64,000 nt of DNA from Pseudazoarcus sp963975885 (GCA_963975885.1 CAXBIS010000007.1:77197-141196); one strand, 5' to 3'. Positions 1-7,934 are shown, counted from the first letter of the stretch. The notes: generated by a model from the letters alone, not told the origin. Program-made: numbers and translations.

Positions 1-654
1 CGTGCCGAAGCGGTCGTTGAGCTTGTTCCAGGCAACGATGCCCTTACGCTTGAAAAACACCGGCCAATACAACTGAAGCCCCAGGCCGGTGCCGTACGGG
101 TTGTCGTCTTCGGGGTTGACCCGGTGGACGATGAACTTGCGCTCGGGCAGCGCCTCGCCGCGGATCATGTCGCGGGCCGTGATCAGGCGCAGTTCCGGCG
201 GCAGCTGCTCGTCATCCTGCACATACACGAAGCGCCGCTGGGCGCGCTTCAACACCCGGTCCGGCACCACGCGCCCGTCGCGCACGGTCCATACGATCTC
301 TGCCGGCGCCCACCCCACCAACAGCGCCTCCATCAGGTCCGCGCACACCCGATCGAAGTTGAACGCCGAGAGAACGTCCTGCACCACGGCCGCGTCGTCG
401 TCGCTCTTGCCGTCGATCGGCTGCACCGTCCACGGCCTGCTGACCAGCGCCAGCACCCGCTTCTGCAGGCCGCTGAACACCTTGCCGTCGCGCTTCAGGT
501 CGCGATAGAGCTGCCAGTTGTTGCCGTGCTCGCCCAGCAGCGGGTCGTTCGGGCGCAGCACGCCCATGAACACCGCCTCGAACGGGTCGCGCAGCCGACT
601 CGCGCTTTCGGTGTCGAGCTCCGGTTTCGCCGGTCGGGTCGTCGTCTTAGCCAT
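1..654 (-). CDS. Portal protein, Mu gp29-like (DUF935), N-terminal 218 residues
   Basis: The gene starts with ATG (MAKTTTRPAKPELD) and stays open to the window edge, so the C-terminus is missing. The visible part reads as the DUF935 family: an N-terminal region with LRPNDPLLGE and LYRDLKRDGKVFSGLQKR, then VLSAFNF and MEALLVGWAPAEIVW. In Mu-like phages this protein forms the dodecameric portal at the capsid vertex through which DNA is packaged and ejected. Its start overlaps the 3' end of the large terminase gene by 8 bases, so the two are probably translationally coupled. It is the most distal visible gene of the leftward late arm; a gp30-like minor head gene should follow outside the window. 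Confidence 0.9.
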   Translation of the reverse strand, partial: MAKTTTRPAKPELDTESASRLRDPFEAVFMGVLRPNDPLLGEHGNNWQLYRDLKRDGKVFSGLQKRVLALVSRPWTVQPIDGKSDDDAAVVQDVLSAFNFDRVCADLMEALLVGWAPAEIVWTVRDGRVVPDRVLKRAQRRFVYVQDDEQLPPELRLITARDMIRGEALPERKFIVHRVNPEDDNPYGTGLGLQLYWPVFFKRKGIVAWNKLNDRFGT

Positions 655-2269
655 AGAGGAAGCTCGCAGTCGTGTCGCGATCGCGCACACCGGCGCCATC
701 GCTCATGAATTCAATGGGAGACGCGAGATTGAGAGCCGCGCACTCAGCCATCACCAAACCGATGGCGAAGTCACCGTGACGGAAAAGCTCCGGTTCCTTG
801 ATGTCGCGCGTATTCACCTCCGGCACGCGCGGCACGCCATCCACGTCCTGCACCGCCCGCAAATCCTCTTCAAGGTTCACGTCGCGTGGTAGCTCGTAAT
901 CGTCGTCTTCGAAACGCTGCACCATCTTCGGCATGAAGCTGGCGTACCACTTCGCGTTGAGGGTGACCTGGTGGATCATCTCGTGGCCGAACTCGTCGGC
1001 CGTGTACTCGGCCATCTGCAGGCCGGGGCCGGTGGCGTCCATCGCACCGCCACGCCACATCGGCAGCTTCCTGATGAAGTGCCACAGGATCTGTTCCTGT
1101 TGGCGCGAGGGCACGTTCTGCAGCTCGATCACGAAGGGCACCGATCGCTTGAGCGTTTGAAGCAGCTGCAGCGGAACGACCTCGGTAAAGTTGCGATGCC
1201 GGGCAAAGTCCATGCCGAACACCGTTTGCAGGCGTGGATCGAGCGTTTTCAGAACGGGATCGAGAACGGCCTTGATCCACGCCGCGGCAGCGTCGTCACG
1301 TGCGCTGTTGCTCTGCTTTACGAAATCGTCGCTGAGCACCCAGCGCAACACTGGTCGGCCGGCATACATCGCGCGGTCGATCCATACGCCGGGGATCGAG
1401 GCGCCACCACCGTCGCGCGGGATCGCATCCAGCTCCTCGCGCATCGCTGCTTTGCGGGGGCCGTAGGCGTTGCGGATCTTCAAGTACCAGGCCTTCTTCG
1501 CCTCGGGCGTTGCGTCCCACCCACGCATCAAGCTCACTCGCTCGAACAAGCCATTGCGCACCGCATCGTCAAACGTTGCGGTATAGACCTTGGCGTCGCT
1601 GCCGTAGCGGCCTTTCTCGATGTCTTGGCACAACTGATTGAACGGGTTCTTGCGCCCGTTGTGGGTAGAGATGACGCGGATCTTGCCGCCCCAGATCAAC
1701 AGCGCCACGGCCGCATCAAGTACCGCCTGGACGTTCTGGTGAAACGCCGCCTCGTCGATCACGACGATGCCCTGAAGGCCACGAATCGAGGCCGGCCGCG
1801 ACGAGAGCGCTACGATCGAGAAGCCCGATGAAAACCGAATGCGGTACGCGCTGATCTGCTGCGTCGAACCGTCATCCTTCTGATCGTCGAATAGAAACTC
1901 CTCGATGCGTGAGATTCCCATCGACTGCGCCTCGGCGATCACCCGCGCAAATGTCGCGCAGTAGCCGATGAACTCCAGCCCTTTCTCCTTCGCGTCCGGG
2001 ATGTAATAAACGTTGTCACCACCAGCGCTCTTGCGGCTGCTGGCAATCAAAGTGTCGTCGAGCGCCTCGGCGAAGGTAATGCCCGTTCGCCGTCCCTTAG
2101 AGCCTGCCTTCATCGCCGCGTCGATCGCGCACCACTCGGCCTGGTGCTTCATCAGCACGCCGTCGGCGAGAGGGTCGAAGTCGGCCGGAATCTGCTTGAC
2201 CGAAGGCGGCAGCTCGTCCCACTCGACGATGCGCACCGTGTCCGCGCGAGGCTTCAGCTCCTGGGCCAT
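647..2269 (-). CDS. Phage terminase large subunit, Mu gp28-like
   Basis: A 540-residue ATPase/nuclease that drives DNA into the prohead. An N-terminal P-loop-like segment (AGSKGRRTGIT, near residue 40) and a Walker B stretch (GIVVIDEAAFH) mark the motor domain. The C-terminal half has FGMDFARHRNFTEV, expected for the RNase H-like nuclease. Length fits Mu gp28-type terminases. ATG at 2269 is chosen because it overlaps the TGA of the upstream small terminase gene; a TTG one codon earlier is possible. It lies in a tightly overlapping leftward operon between gp27-like and portal genes. Confidence 0.92.
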   Translation of the reverse strand: MAQELKPRADTVRIVEWDELPPSVKQIPADFDPLADGVLMKHQAEWCAIDAAMKAGSKGRRTGITFAEALDDTLIASSRKSAGGDNVYYIPDAKEKGLEFIGYCATFARVIAEAQSMGISRIEEFLFDDQKDDGSTQQISAYRIRFSSGFSIVALSSRPASIRGLQGIVVIDEAAFHQNVQAVLDAAVALLIWGGKIRVISTHNGRKNPFNQLCQDIEKGRYGSDAKVYTATFDDAVRNGLFERVSLMRGWDATPEAKKAWYLKIRNAYGPRKAAMREELDAIPRDGGGASIPGVWIDRAMYAGRPVLRWVLSDDFVKQSNSARDDAAAAWIKAVLDPVLKTLDPRLQTVFGMDFARHRNFTEVVPLQLLQTLKRSVPFVIELQNVPSRQQEQILWHFIRKLPMWRGGAMDATGPGLQMAEYTADEFGHEMIHQVTLNAKWYASFMPKMVQRFEDDDYELPRDVNLEEDLRAVQDVDGVPRVPEVNTRDIKEPELFRHGDFAIGLVMAECAALNLASPIEFMSDGAGVRDRDTTASFLYG

Positions 2270-2826
2270 CAACGGATCCCCAGCACCTTGCGGCGCCAGA
2301 AGTCGACCTGCGTCTCATCCATGCCTTGCGCTTTTGCCTCAGCCTGCAGATTCGCTTCTTGCTCCTCGAGCAGCTTCTCCCTCGCCGCCTTGGCCACGGC
2401 CTGGCGTTCCTTGAAGCTCAGGCTGCGCGACTCGGCTGCAGCTTTGGCTGCGCGTGCCAGATCGAGCACGTCGCCGATGTCGGCCTTGTCCTGTTCCAGG
2501 GTGTCGAACGTCGCGCGGGTGGCCAGCGTCGTGACGGCTTGCGCCAGCAGGGCACCGGACTTGTCGTCGAAGTCTTCGCCCAACTCGCTCACCAGTGCGG
2601 ATGCGGCCGCCGAGATCTCGCGCTGATGCTTCATCACCTCTTCGAAACCTTGGCTGTAGCGGCCAAGCGCGGACCGGCTCGGCGCCATCTCGATATCGGG
2701 AAACGCCTCGCGCACGTCCGCGAAAAGCTCGTCGAGCGTGAAGCGGTTCTCGCGCAAGCGTCGCTCGATGTGTTGCCGAACCTCGCCCGGCAGCTTGTCG
2801 ATGCTCGACTTGCGGCCCATGCTCAC
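2269..2826 (-). CDS. DUF3486 protein, Mu gp27-like (probable small terminase)
   Basis: A 185-residue, mostly helical protein matching the DUF3486 family, whose Mu member gp27 sits just before the large terminase and is thought to act as the DNA-recognising small subunit. It begins GRKSSIDKLPGEVRQHIERR, a typical family start with a helix-turn-helix-like N-terminus. A long charged helical region (DVLDLARAAKAAAESRSLSF) follows. The GTG start overlaps the stop of the preceding gene (GTGA); an in-frame ATG two codons later is an alternative. The role is inferred from family and position. Confidence 0.85.
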   Translation of the reverse strand: MSMGRKSSIDKLPGEVRQHIERRLRENRFTLDELFADVREAFPDIEMAPSRSALGRYSQGFEEVMKHQREISAAASALVSELGEDFDDKSGALLAQAVTTLATRATFDTLEQDKADIGDVLDLARAAKAAAESRSLSFKERQAVAKAAREKLLEEQEANLQAEAKAQGMDETQVDFWRRKVLGIR

Positions 2827-3113
2827 GCCCTCGGACGGGCGATGCCGTCCACCACTGCTCGCCCTTCGGAAACATCCTGCCCGCGCTCGGACAGCGTCAC
2901 CACCAGCACCGAGCCCGCCTCGTCGACCATCACCAGACCCTGCTCAGCCAGCCAGCGCAGTTCCGTCTTCACCTGGTCGCGCGTGGTCGCATGGCCGAAC
3001 TGATGTAGCACGCCCGCGAGCACCGAACTGTTCGAGCGAAACGCCGGCATCTCCGTCAGCGCGCGCAGTAACACCAGGCGCATGTCACGTCTCAAGAACT
3101 CCGGGAAGCTCAC
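2823..3113 (-). CDS. Mu gp26-like small phage protein (winged-helix-like)
   Basis: A 96-residue protein resembling the Mu gp26 / VpaChn25_0724-type family found between gp25 and gp27 genes. The segment TTRDQVKTELRWLAEQGLVMV followed by a beta-like GSVLVVTLSERG looks like a small winged helix. The exact job is unknown, but its constant place upstream of the terminase genes suggests a packaging or head role. The GTG start overlaps the stop of the upstream DUF2730 gene (GTGA), implying coupled translation. Confidence 0.75.
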   Translation of the reverse strand: MSFPEFLRRDMRLVLLRALTEMPAFRSNSSVLAGVLHQFGHATTRDQVKTELRWLAEQGLVMVDEAGSVLVVTLSERGQDVSEGRAVVDGIARPRA

Positions 3114-3490
3114 CCTTGTCCCCCTTTTAGCAAGTAGGCATGAATCAGATGCAGCGTGGCGTTTGCACCCTTGAATTCGCCTTCGAGTCCGCGAATTCCT
3201 CCGGCCATGTCGTCCATGCGCGCGTGCAACCGCTTGAGATCATCGTGGGTCGGTGCATGCTGCAAGTCCTGCTCGACACGCGTGAGCCTGTCGCCCTGAC
3301 GGTCGATCCCAGTTTTGAGATTGTCCATTCGCTTGTCGACGGCCTCCTGGAGGCCTGAAATCCGCTCGTTGGTTACGCGCTTGCGGTTGGCCTGCCAGGT
3401 GTAAACCGCCACGGCCCACAGGCCGACCATGTTGAAAATGCTCAACAAAGTCATTACCGCCTGCAGATCCTTCAGGTTCTCTGGTGTCAC
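3110..3490 (-). CDS. DUF2730 family protein, Mu gp25-like
   Basis: A 126-residue protein with one N-terminal membrane segment (LSIFNMVGLWAVAVYTW, about residues 16-32). A long heptad-rich helix follows (ERISGLQEAVDKRMDNLKTG, then RQGDRLTRVEQDL), the pattern of DUF2730/Mu gp25. The GTG start has a strong upstream GGAGGA. Thirty-one bases separate it from the spanin genes, so it is the first gene of the packaging sub-block. No biochemical function is established. Confidence 0.8.
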   Translation of the reverse strand: MTPENLKDLQAVMTLLSIFNMVGLWAVAVYTWQANRKRVTNERISGLQEAVDKRMDNLKTGIDRQGDRLTRVEQDLQHAPTHDDLKRLHARMDDMAGGIRGLEGEFKGANATLHLIHAYLLKGGQG

Positions 3491-3521
3491 ACATCCTCCG
3501 GCGGGTTTGAATGTCTTCGGA

Positions 3522-4070
3522 TCATCGATTGATCTCCTGCCCGCCGCTCAGGGCGTTGTAGCTGCGCTCGCAGGCGCGTCCGGCGATGCGGGCGTCGTCA
3601 GCATGTCGAGCAACTTCGTCCGTAGCCTGGTCAAGCCGGCGCTGCACGTCGGCGAGCAGATCCCCGGTGGTTCGGGTTGCTGTGCCTGGCTCGGCAGCGG
3701 CGGAATCTCCGGCGCATCGACCGGTGGCGGACACAAGAGCGGTAATCCGCTCGCGCAGGCGCTGAGAGACAGCGACAGCAGCAGCGCCATCGGCACGTGC
3801 GCGCGTGAGTGCTTGGGCGGTTTCATCGGCAATCCCCTGCAATTCGGCGTATCGGCGCCGCTCCTCGACCCGCGCAAGCATCACTGCGTCAGCAGTGGCG
3901 CGCGCTGCGGCCGCGACCATCTGTTCGTGCTGCTTCTGCGTCTTGGCGTGCGCGCCCTGTTCGGCCGACAGGCGCAGCGTCTGCACGCCGGCCACGCCTG
4001 CAAACGTCAGCGCGGAACCGATGGCGATCTGCAGCGCGTAGGTCGAGAGCTTTCCCAGCACGCGCATCAT
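3522..4070 (-). CDS. Inner-membrane spanin (Rz-like, DUF2514-type)
   Basis: A 182-residue protein with an N-terminal transmembrane/signal-anchor helix (ALQIAIGSALTFAGVAGV) and a long, charged periplasmic coiled coil. This is the architecture of i-spanins, which with an outer-membrane lipoprotein fuse the two membranes at lysis. It starts ATGATG, overlapping the stop of the upstream lipoprotein gene. A lipoprotein gene is nested within it in another frame, the classic Rz/Rz1 arrangement. Family assignment rests on topology and context. Confidence 0.8.
   Translation of the reverse strand: MMRVLGKLSTYALQIAIGSALTFAGVAGVQTLRLSAEQGAHAKTQKQHEQMVAAAARATADAVMLARVEERRRYAELQGIADETAQALTRARADGAAAVAVSQRLRERITALVSATGRCAGDSAAAEPGTATRTTGDLLADVQRRLDQATDEVARHADDARIAGRACERSYNALSGGQEINR
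3548..3826 (-). CDS. Outer-membrane spanin lipoprotein (Rz1-like), nested in Rz
   Basis: A 92-residue protein read in a different frame inside the i-spanin gene. It begins MKPPKHSRAHVP, has a short hydrophobic stretch ending in the lipobox LSAC, and continues proline-rich (CPPPVDAPEIPPLP), as Rz1 lipoproteins do. The lipidated cysteine would anchor it in the outer membrane, where it pairs with Rz. The ATG is chosen because it lies directly before the signal sequence; an upstream start would add 17 residues that do not suit a signal peptide. Complete nesting is normal for Rz1. Confidence 0.75.
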   Translation of the reverse strand: MKPPKHSRAHVPMALLLSLSLSACASGLPLLCPPPVDAPEIPPLPSQAQQPEPPGICSPTCSAGLTRLRTKLLDMLTTPASPDAPASAATTP

Positions 4071-4555
4071 TCGGCCGGCGCCAGCGGAGTTGGCACGATG
4101 ATCGGATCGACCACCTGAGCCGGCGGCGGATAGACCACTTGGACGGGTGGCTGCTCAACCACGAGTGGGTCCGGTGCGATCACGGGCGTCGGGTTCACGT
4201 AGTCGTAGCCGTGCGTGCCTGCGCCGCGGATCTCCTGGGCCACCCCCAACGCCGTGTCGGCGATCACTTTGGTTCCCGCAACACCCAGAGCGCCCATGGC
4301 AACGCGCTCCACCGCGCCGATCAACTGGCTCGGCCGCTCCTGCTCGATACGCGGCAATGCCTGCGGCGCGAAGACCTCGACGGATGCCAGCCCGGTGATC
4401 GTCTGGCCCTCCTGGGCGGTGATCTTGACCAGCGGCTTTTGGTGCTCGAGCGCTTCGGTGATGAGCTCGCGTTGCGTTTCGACGTACTTGTCGTAGGAAC
4501 TGCCGCAGCCGGCCAGCGCCAGCGTCGTGGCAAGGATCAGGATCAGCGTCTTCAT
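4067..4555 (-). CDS. Phage-encoded lipoprotein in the lysis cassette, function unknown
   Basis: A 162-residue predicted lipoprotein starting MKTLILILATTLALAGCGSS with a clear lipobox (LAGC). The mature part carries a helical region and a glycine/alanine-rich stretch (GAVERVAMGALGVAG). It ends in a proline/valine-rich tail (VVEQPPVQVVYPPPAQVV) that could span the periplasm. The start overlaps the endolysin stop (ATGA) and the stop overlaps the Rz start, so it belongs to the lysis operon. No family is recognised; an accessory lysis or exclusion role is only a guess. Confidence 0.7.
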   Translation of the reverse strand: MKTLILILATTLALAGCGSSYDKYVETQRELITEALEHQKPLVKITAQEGQTITGLASVEVFAPQALPRIEQERPSQLIGAVERVAMGALGVAGTKVIADTALGVAQEIRGAGTHGYDYVNPTPVIAPDPLVVEQPPVQVVYPPPAQVVDPIIVPTPLAPAE

Positions 4556-5289
4556 GGTGTCGCCCCCGTGGTGTTCGGGGCGCACGGCGTGCGCCCCCAG
4601 GCCGCGTAACGCGGCGCGTGCTGCAACAGGATTCGGCGCGGGTAGTCGCGGTTTTCCTTGATTGCCCAGGCGGCTCGGCCTGCATTCACCGTTTCCACCG
4701 CGCCCCAGTACCGGCTGCTGTCGAGCCCCTTGCTCGATGCCAGAGCGCGGTCACGCCGCACCCAGCCCAGCCCGCCGTTGTAGGCACTCAAGGTCATTGC
4801 AAAGCGGTCGCACTCGTCCGCCGTGTTTCGGATGCGGTCCCACAGCCACCGGTCGTACCCCACCAGAGCGCGCAGCGCCCACGTGGGGTTGCGCGGTTGG
4901 CACTCGTCGGTGCTCAAGCGGTGCAGCTCGCACCACCACCGCGCGGTCGCCGGCATGAACTGCGCCATGCCCTGCGCCCCGACCCGGCTCACCGCATCCC
5001 GGCGCCACATCGATTCCTGGTGGATCTGCGCCGCAAACGCCGCAACGGGCGCGTCGAGCCCCCACTGCAGGCGTGCCTGGCGCGTCAGGTCTGCGCGGTA
5101 GCGCGTCGCCGCAGCCGGCCACTCCGCCTGCAGACCCGGCCCGGCCGCCCGTGCGCTCGAGGCAAGCGCAATCAGCAGCAGCGAGGCGCAGATCACCGCC
5201 ACGAACAGGCCGAACAAAACCGACACCCACCGGGGCGGGCGGTGAGGCGTGGCGACGAAAGACGAGGCCCACGCCTTCAGCCCGTTCAC
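4552..5289 (-). CDS. Exported lytic transglycosylase, phage endolysin (SLT fold)
   Basis: A 245-residue enzyme that should cleave the glycan strands of peptidoglycan. An N-terminal hydrophobic segment ending SSARAAG looks like a secretion signal or signal anchor, so export may not depend on the holin. The SLT domain shows IHQESMW (catalytic Glu92), GAQGMAQFMPATARWW and SAYNGG, all diagnostic. The GTG start overlaps the stop of the small membrane gene upstream (GTGA); a more distal ATG would add 15 unlikely residues. Its position between holin and spanin genes supports the endolysin role. Confidence 0.88.
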   Translation of the reverse strand: MNGLKAWASSFVATPHRPPRWVSVLFGLFVAVICASLLLIALASSARAAGPGLQAEWPAAATRYRADLTRQARLQWGLDAPVAAFAAQIHQESMWRRDAVSRVGAQGMAQFMPATARWWCELHRLSTDECQPRNPTWALRALVGYDRWLWDRIRNTADECDRFAMTLSAYNGGLGWVRRDRALASSKGLDSSRYWGAVETVNAGRAAWAIKENRDYPRRILLQHAPRYAAWGRTPCAPNTTGATP

Positions 5290-5453
5290 CGCAGCACCCC
5301 GCTCGCCGCGTCGTAGGCGGCAAACGCCGCCCACCCAAAAGCGCCCAGCACCGCGACCAGGAACAAGGCGCGGCGATGCACACAGACCAGCGTGCAGATC
5401 AGCATCAGACCGATCAGCGGTAGATAGCGCAGGCGCCCCCAGCGGCCGTCCAC
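5286..5453 (-). CDS. Small two-helix membrane protein next to the holin (antiholin candidate)
   Basis: A 55-residue protein starting at a GTG one base after the holin stop. It begins MDGRWGRLRYLPLIG and has two hydrophobic segments (LPLIGLMLICTLVCV and ALFLVAVLGAFGWAAF) separated by HRR. Its stop overlaps the endolysin GTG. Size, topology and position between holin and endolysin suggest a second holin or antiholin. No named family is recognised, so the function is inferred. Confidence 0.6.
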   Translation of the reverse strand: MDGRWGRLRYLPLIGLMLICTLVCVHRRALFLVAVLGAFGWAAFAAYDAASGVLR

Positions 5454-5454
5454 G

Positions 5455-5787
5455 TCACGCCCCCAGCGCCACGCCGATCATCGCCGCAGCAATCAAGATC
5501 GCCCGGCGCAACATCGACGCCGCGAATGCAATCGTCTGTTCCAGCGTGGTCGACACGGCCATGCCCGGCGTGGCCGGGCTGGCGTAGTACTGCAAGAACT
5601 GATGAGGCCGGGCGTACGGAAACAGCCCGCGATCGATCCAGTACGCGACCCACGCCGCGCTGGTGATCAGGGAGAGCTTGTAGAGGGAAACCGGCAGTTG
5701 ATACGGCGCAAACAGCGCCACGAGCGCGAGCAGCGCCAGGCTGACCAGCAGCCAGCACGCCATGCGTGGGGTACGAAAGGAAGACAT
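5455..5787 (-). CDS. Putative phage holin
   Basis: A 110-residue membrane protein, first gene of the lysis/packaging operon. It has hydrophobic segments ACWLLVSLALLALVALF, SLYKLSLITSAAWVAYW and LRRAILIAAAMIGVALG, matching three-helix holins of Mu-like phages that permeabilise the inner membrane. The ATG giving MSSFRTPRM is chosen because GGAG lies 8 bases upstream; a start five codons earlier lacks a good ribosome-binding site. The shared late motif lies about 65 bases upstream. Confidence 0.75.
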   Translation of the reverse strand: MSSFRTPRMACWLLVSLALLALVALFAPYQLPVSLYKLSLITSAAWVAYWIDRGLFPYARPHQFLQYYASPATPGMAVSTTLEQTIAFAASMLRRAILIAAAMIGVALGA

Positions 5788-5852
5788 CTCAGGCTCCTGC
5801 ACGTTGGGTAACGGTATGCAGGGGCCATGGTGCGATCAGGCCGGGATGGTTT

Positions 5853-5874
5853 CCCGGTAAAGCGTTTTAGATAT
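5853..5874 (-). promoter_or_regulatory. Candidate late promoter/activator element for the lysis and packaging arm
   Basis: Read on the reverse strand this is ATATCTAAAACGCTTTACCG followed by GG. It is identical over 22 bases to the element upstream of the head operon, in the same orientation relative to transcription, and lies about 65 bases before the holin start. TTTACCGGG followed by AA or TAA resembles an imperfect dyad. A binding site for the phage Mor-type activator is the simplest reading; that is inference. Confidence 0.65.
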
Positions 5875-6166
5875 CGGGCGAATCGTGCGTCGTCGGCGAG
5901 CCGCCGCGTTCAAGAACCGACCGGCAATAGGCCCGCAATTCACTTGCGAGGCCTTTGCATCGTGACTGTTCAGCGATTGGGGTCGCAGGGGTGTGCGATG
6001 CGAAGCGATGCGCGTCCAGCAGCTTCGCGACCAGGTCCCGGAGTTTCGGGTCATCGCTGTGCGCCATCACCCGATTGAGCTTGTTCCGCATCGGTGCGGC
6101 CGTCGGGGCGATCATTCCGATGGCTTCGATCGCCTCCTTGTGCAGCTTACGTTCCGTCGTCTTCAT
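5867..6166 (-). CDS. Hypothetical phage protein
   Basis: A 99-residue charged, helical protein (MKTTERKLHKEAIEAIGMI at the start) with no recognised family. The segment AHSDDPKLRDLVAKLLDAH could form an amphipathic helix. It lies downstream of a BamE-like lipoprotein gene in the leftward accessory block between repressor and lysis genes. Its 3' end overlaps the candidate late promoter element. The ribosome-binding site is weak, so the start is uncertain. Confidence 0.5.
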   Translation of the reverse strand: MKTTERKLHKEAIEAIGMIAPTAAPMRNKLNRVMAHSDDPKLRDLVAKLLDAHRFASHTPATPIAEQSRCKGLASELRAYCRSVLERGGSPTTHDSPDI

Positions 6167-6192
6167 GCAGGGATCGAGCAGTGCAACGCGGG

Positions 6193-6549
6193 TTATGGAC
6201 TACGAGTTTGCGCCTGGACGCGCAGGCGCTCAGCGTCCGCCTCGGACATTGGGATGTTGATGAGGTGCTGAATGCCCACCATGCGCCGGTCCGGGCCGAA
6301 CTGGACGGAGGCGAGCTTGTTGGAAGTCGTGCCAACGCCCGTCGACATGATGTACTGCCAGGTGAGCACGGTGTGACCGTTGCTGACGTTCACGGTCTGG
6401 TAGGGCTCGCCGAGGATCTTCCGCGCGTCCGTGACTGTGGTTTTCCCCGGCTGCAGCTCGGTCAGACGGGCTTCATCGAAGTTGGTGCCGATCGTGGCGC
6501 ACGAGACGAGCAGCAGAGCAGCTGCAAATCCTAGGGAAATCTTCTTCAT
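6193..6549 (-). CDS. BamE/SmpA-like outer-membrane lipoprotein carried by the phage
   Basis: A 118-residue lipoprotein with signal sequence MKKISLGFAAALLLVSCATI and lipobox LVSC. The mature part contains LTELQPGKTTVTDARKILGE, the pattern of BamE/SmpA/OmlA-fold proteins, followed by a beta-rich region. Host BamE assists outer-membrane protein assembly. A prophage copy expressed from the repressor side could alter the cell surface, for example as superinfection exclusion, but nothing here proves it. It belongs to the leftward block transcribed away from the repressor. Confidence 0.6.
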   Translation of the reverse strand: MKKISLGFAAALLLVSCATIGTNFDEARLTELQPGKTTVTDARKILGEPYQTVNVSNGHTVLTWQYIMSTGVGTTSNKLASVQFGPDRRMVGIQHLINIPMSEADAERLRVQAQTRSP

Positions 6550-6571
6550 GGCCGCATCTTCTCCATTCCGT

Positions 6572-7195
6572 TTACTCGCTCACGTCCGGTCGCCACTTCC
6601 TGAAATAGGCTTCCATGGATGTTCGATCGCCCTGACGGCTCGCAGCGCAGGCCAGTGCGAACTCCTCGCTACGTTGTAGATCGCATGCTTCAGACAGAGG
6701 CCACAGTTTATGCGCGAGATTCGTCCAGCGCAGCTGCTCAGCGCCGTGATGCGACTGAAGTTCAGTTTCCTTTGCCCGCTTGCAAATCATCACCGCATCG
6801 CGATGGATCCGGGACATATACCCCGCTTGGCTGGCGCGACGCGTAACTCTTGGCTGGTGGGAGAGATGCCGCTCGATACGCCCGTGCAAGGTGTCGATCA
6901 ACCACTGTATCTCTGTCATTGCATCGTCAAAGCGTCCCGCTTGCTGCAGAAATTTTGCCAGACGAGTGTCCTCATAGTCGTCGCCATACAGCGCCTTGGC
7001 TTCCTGCAACAGTTCGACAGCGCGAGGCATGTCTCTTGCGCGCTTTGCCGCAGTGGCCTGCTTGTTCAACTCGCCATACCGTATCGTCTTCGGGTTCTTG
7101 TAGACGATCAGCTCCGCCGTCAGGGTGATCCCATCACCGTCATAAATGAGCCGCGGCTCACCGACCGGTGTTTCCTCCCGCTCGTCTGGCAGCAT
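6572..7195 (-). CDS. Repressor-linked hypothetical protein with TPR-like helices
   Basis: A 207-residue soluble protein starting MLPDEREETPVGEPRLIY. An N-terminal beta-like part is followed by helical repeats (RARDMPRAVELLQEAKALYG; RLAKFLQQAGRFDDAMTEIQ) that resemble tetratricopeptide units. The C-terminus is basic and histidine-rich in its middle. The start follows the repressor stop by four bases, with AGGAG inside the end of the repressor gene, so it is probably co-transcribed with the repressor in the lysogen. No function can be assigned. Confidence 0.6.
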   Translation of the reverse strand: MLPDEREETPVGEPRLIYDGDGITLTAELIVYKNPKTIRYGELNKQATAAKRARDMPRAVELLQEAKALYGDDYEDTRLAKFLQQAGRFDDAMTEIQWLIDTLHGRIERHLSHQPRVTRRASQAGYMSRIHRDAVMICKRAKETELQSHHGAEQLRWTNLAHKLWPLSEACDLQRSEEFALACAASRQGDRTSMEAYFRKWRPDVSE

Positions 7196-7199
7196 CGCA

Positions 7200-7928
7200 C
7201 TACTTCTCCTGAACAATCTGCTCTGTTGCAACCGCAAGCGCTTTGGCAGTTTTCTCGATCGCTTCCTTACCGATGGCCGGGCTGTTTCTGTAGTTGCGCA
7301 ACAGCTCGGACTCCCGGTCGGTGGCACAGGTCTCGGGGTGTTCTGAAAGCAGCGACTCCTGTACAGCAAGTGTTTTTCCAAAGCCTTGTTCGAAGATCAC
7401 GAATTGCTTTTTAATACCTGCACCCCGCTCACCTCGGTTGTTCGACAGAGCATCCGTCGCCCGTATAAACCAGGGCAGATTCTCATCTGGCCGGGCCGCG
7501 CGCGTTCGCACTGACGTTGAATGAAACCCCTGTCGTTCCGCAGATTCCACGGCGCTGACGATCACCTTCGCATCCTCGACAGGATCCCCGGTCATCACGG
7601 CGGCTAGCCGTTCACGTTGGCTCGGCTCGATGGGCAGCGCGCCGAGCAGCTCGCGGATGTAGTTGATGCGAAGGATGCGATTTTCAAACTCGGCGTCCGT
7701 CTCGTCCTCGATCTCATGCGAGAACATCGGCCCTTGCTGGGTCGTCAGCCAGGTCGGGTTGATGCCCAGCTTCGTCACCAGTGCCTGTATTTCCTCATGT
7801 TTTAGATTCTTTACGCGCCCTGACGTGATCGATTTCACGCGACTGAGGGATGCGCCGATCACCTCCGCCAGATCCTTCTGGTGGAGGTTGCACGCTTCCA
7901 TGATCGACTTCACGAGTGCAGAAAGCAC
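7200..7928 (-). CDS. Phage c repressor, XRE-type helix-turn-helix
   Basis: A 242-residue regulator with an N-terminal helix-turn-helix (ACNLHQKDLAEVIGASLSRV) followed by an extended helical region and a long C-terminal domain without a recognisable LexA-type protease. It is transcribed divergently from the ner-like gene, the usual place of the lysogeny repressor in transposable phages. The GTG at 7928 is chosen because AAGGGG lies five bases upstream; a GTG two codons earlier is less well placed. It should silence the transposition operon in the lysogen. Confidence 0.8.
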   Translation of the reverse strand: MLSALVKSIMEACNLHQKDLAEVIGASLSRVKSITSGRVKNLKHEEIQALVTKLGINPTWLTTQQGPMFSHEIEDETDAEFENRILRINYIRELLGALPIEPSQRERLAAVMTGDPVEDAKVIVSAVESAERQGFHSTSVRTRAARPDENLPWFIRATDALSNNRGERGAGIKKQFVIFEQGFGKTLAVQESLLSEHPETCATDRESELLRNYRNSPAIGKEAIEKTAKALAVATEQIVQEK

Positions 7929-7934
7929 ACTCAC

